DNA of 41,852 bases. It comes from Clostridia bacterium (GTDB lineage: Bacteria; Bacillota; Clostridia; Oscillospirales; QAMX01). Both the position numbers and the translations under genes were made by a program. The notes under the pieces were generated by a model, which was given only the letters and a program-made list of their open reading frames with translations, was not told where the DNA came from and did no database searches. The stretch lies in assembly GCA_017414715.1 (NCBI GenBank), contig JAFQKV010000074.1, positions 1 through 41,852 on the forward strand, written 5' to 3'. Position 1 is the first letter of the stretch, and each line of letters starts with the position of its first letter. Positions 40,979-41,852 of this stretch are shown here, one piece after another.

Positions 40979-41852
40979 TTGAAGAAAAACAGTTTCCGCG
41001 GCGTATTTTTTTATGTTCTGATCTTTGCCTTCTTTATCGGAGCGCTGGCGCTGACCTATATGCGGCAGCAGCCGGCAGAGGAAAAGCTCATCTACTCCGA
41101 TATACTTGCCTATTTTGCCGAGGGCAAGGTGGAGAGCTTTGTGCTGGACGGTACCGATCTGGAGCTTAAGCTGACCGACGGCAAGACCGTCGAATACGAG
41201 GTGGCCTACACCTCCGTGTTCTATGAGGATTTCCGTGAGATCCTTGCCGAGTACGAGGAAAAGGGCATCGATGCCTTCAAGGGCTACGATCTCATCGCGC
41301 CCGCCGGCACCCCCTGGTGGGTCAGCTTTATACCCTATCTCATCCTCATGATCGCCTTTGGCTTCATGTGGTTCTTCCTGATGAACCAGGCAAACGGCGG
41401 CGGCAAGGCCATGAATTTCTCCAAGGCCAAGACCCGCACCATCGCCCCCGACAAGAAGAAGATCACCTTTGCCGATGTGGCCGGTGCCGAAGAAGAAAAG
41501 GAAGAGCTTTGGGAGATCGTCGAGTTCCTCAAGAACCCGAAAAAGTTTGCCGATATCGGTGCCCGCATTCCCAAGGGCGTGCTCATGGTGGGCCCTCCGG
41601 GTACCGGTAAGACCTATCTTGCCAAGGCTGTCGCCGGTGAGGCCGGTGTTCCCTTCCTCTCTATCTCCGGTTCCGACTTCGTTGAGATGTTTGTCGGTGT
41701 CGGTGCCAGCCGCGTCCGCGATCTTTTTGACCAGGCCAAGCGTTCCTGCCCCGCCATCATCTTCATTGATGAGATCGATGCCGTCGGCCGTCAGCGCGGC
41801 GCCGGTCTCGGCGGCGGACACGACGAGCGTGAGCAGACCCTCAACCAGCTCC
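40979..41852 (+). CDS. ftsH: ATP-dependent zinc metalloprotease FtsH (3' end beyond window)
   Basis: Membrane-anchored AAA+ protease for quality control of membrane and regulatory proteins. The first 291 codons are present. The protein starts [16 protein letters not shown] with a first membrane helix (about 8-28), an extracytoplasmic domain (about 30-105) and a second helix (about 108-130, [17 protein letters not shown]). The AAA domain begins [16 protein letters not shown], with Walker A GPPGTGKT (about 205) and Walker [16 protein letters not shown] (about 260). The HEAGH protease domain is off the window. The start is a TTG with GAGGTGA 6-9 nt upstream; the next in-frame ATG is 27 codons later, after the first membrane helix. 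It is the last gene of the operon visible here. Confidence 0.96.
   Translation, partial: MKKNSFRGVFFYVLIFAFFIGALALTYMRQQPAEEKLIYSDILAYFAEGKVESFVLDGTDLELKLTDGKTVEYEVAYTSVFYEDFREILAEYEEKGIDAFKGYDLIAPAGTPWWVSFIPYLILMIAFGFMWFFLMNQANGGGKAMNFSKAKTRTIAPDKKKITFADVAGAEEEKEELWEIVEFLKNPKKFADIGARIPKGVLMVGPPGTGKTYLAKAVAGEAGVPFLSISGSDFVEMFVGVGASRVRDLFDQAKRSCPAIIFIDEIDAVGRQRGAGLGGGHDEREQTLNQL

Noticed and set aside
1-41852. tRNA or rRNA genes, CRISPR arrays, insertion sequences, prophage or defence genes
   Set aside because: Looked for on both strands; no cloverleaf with CCA-type end, spaced repeats, transposase motifs or defence-family proteins were found.

Overview
The window reads as a stretch of core chromosome from a Gram-positive anaerobe of the class Clostridia, most likely an Oscillospirales/Christensenellales-type gut lineage. 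The evidence is gene content and order. It has a Gram-positive PolC replicative polymerase, a GdpP-type c-di-AMP phosphodiesterase, a YabE-like 3D-domain protein beside rsmA, a YwiB-like gene next to argS, a NifS-like desulfurase next to a rhodanese-less ThiI, and the MEP isoprenoid genes dxr and ispG in the uppS-cdsA-rseP-polC cluster. Coding DNA is GC-rich with C-ending codons, while promoters are short AT-rich islands. No tRNA, rRNA, CRISPR array, transposase or phage gene was seen. The genus is not determinable by eye.

Region 1 (1-3,982). An RluA-type pseudouridine synthase on the plus strand faces two minus-strand genes: a pectate-lyase-like beta-helix protein and a membrane-anchored parvulin-type foldase. 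Each has its own promoter.

Region 2 (4,015-18,898). Twelve minus-strand genes are packed behind one recognisable promoter, in transcription order ddl, murI, ywiB-like, argS, pyrH, frr, uppS, cdsA, dxr, rseP, ispG, polC. The operon combines D-amino-acid peptidoglycan precursors, UMP kinase, undecaprenyl and isoprenoid synthesis, CDP-diacylglycerol synthesis, an intramembrane protease, translation factors and the replicative polymerase. It therefore looks like an envelope-growth plus replication superoperon.

Region 3 (18,958-25,655). After a divergent promoter region come a small flavodoxin-like gene with its own promoter and terminator, rplM-rpsI, a 391-bp gene-free stretch, the yabE-like gene, and rsmA-tldD-tldE. 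The gene-free stretch holds a long intrinsic-terminator hairpin and a second fold whose closing stem competes with pairing to the yabE-like ribosome-binding site. It is the best candidate in the window for an undescribed regulatory RNA.

Region 4 (25,679-31,840). One strong promoter and a convergent terminator bound a seven-gene operon: a RidA-family protein lacking the catalytic Arg, purine nucleoside phosphorylase, MTA/SAH nucleosidase, cysteine desulfurase, ThiI, a DUF47 PhoU-like protein and a PiT phosphate transporter. It links nucleoside salvage, tRNA sulfur transfer and phosphate uptake. An endonuclease III gene (minus strand) lies between this operon and the next.

Region 5 (32,502-41,852). 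A good promoter precedes glyA, rarA, gdpP, rplI, dnaB, tilS, hpt and ftsH. The last is cut by the window edge. The gdpP-rplI-dnaB and tilS-hpt-ftsH orders match Bacillus subtilis.

Most of the window is conserved housekeeping DNA. The unusual points are the yabE-like leader RNA, substituted active-site residues in the RidA-, MurI- and GdpP-family proteins, the lone beta-helix and flavodoxin-like genes, and frequent TTG starts.
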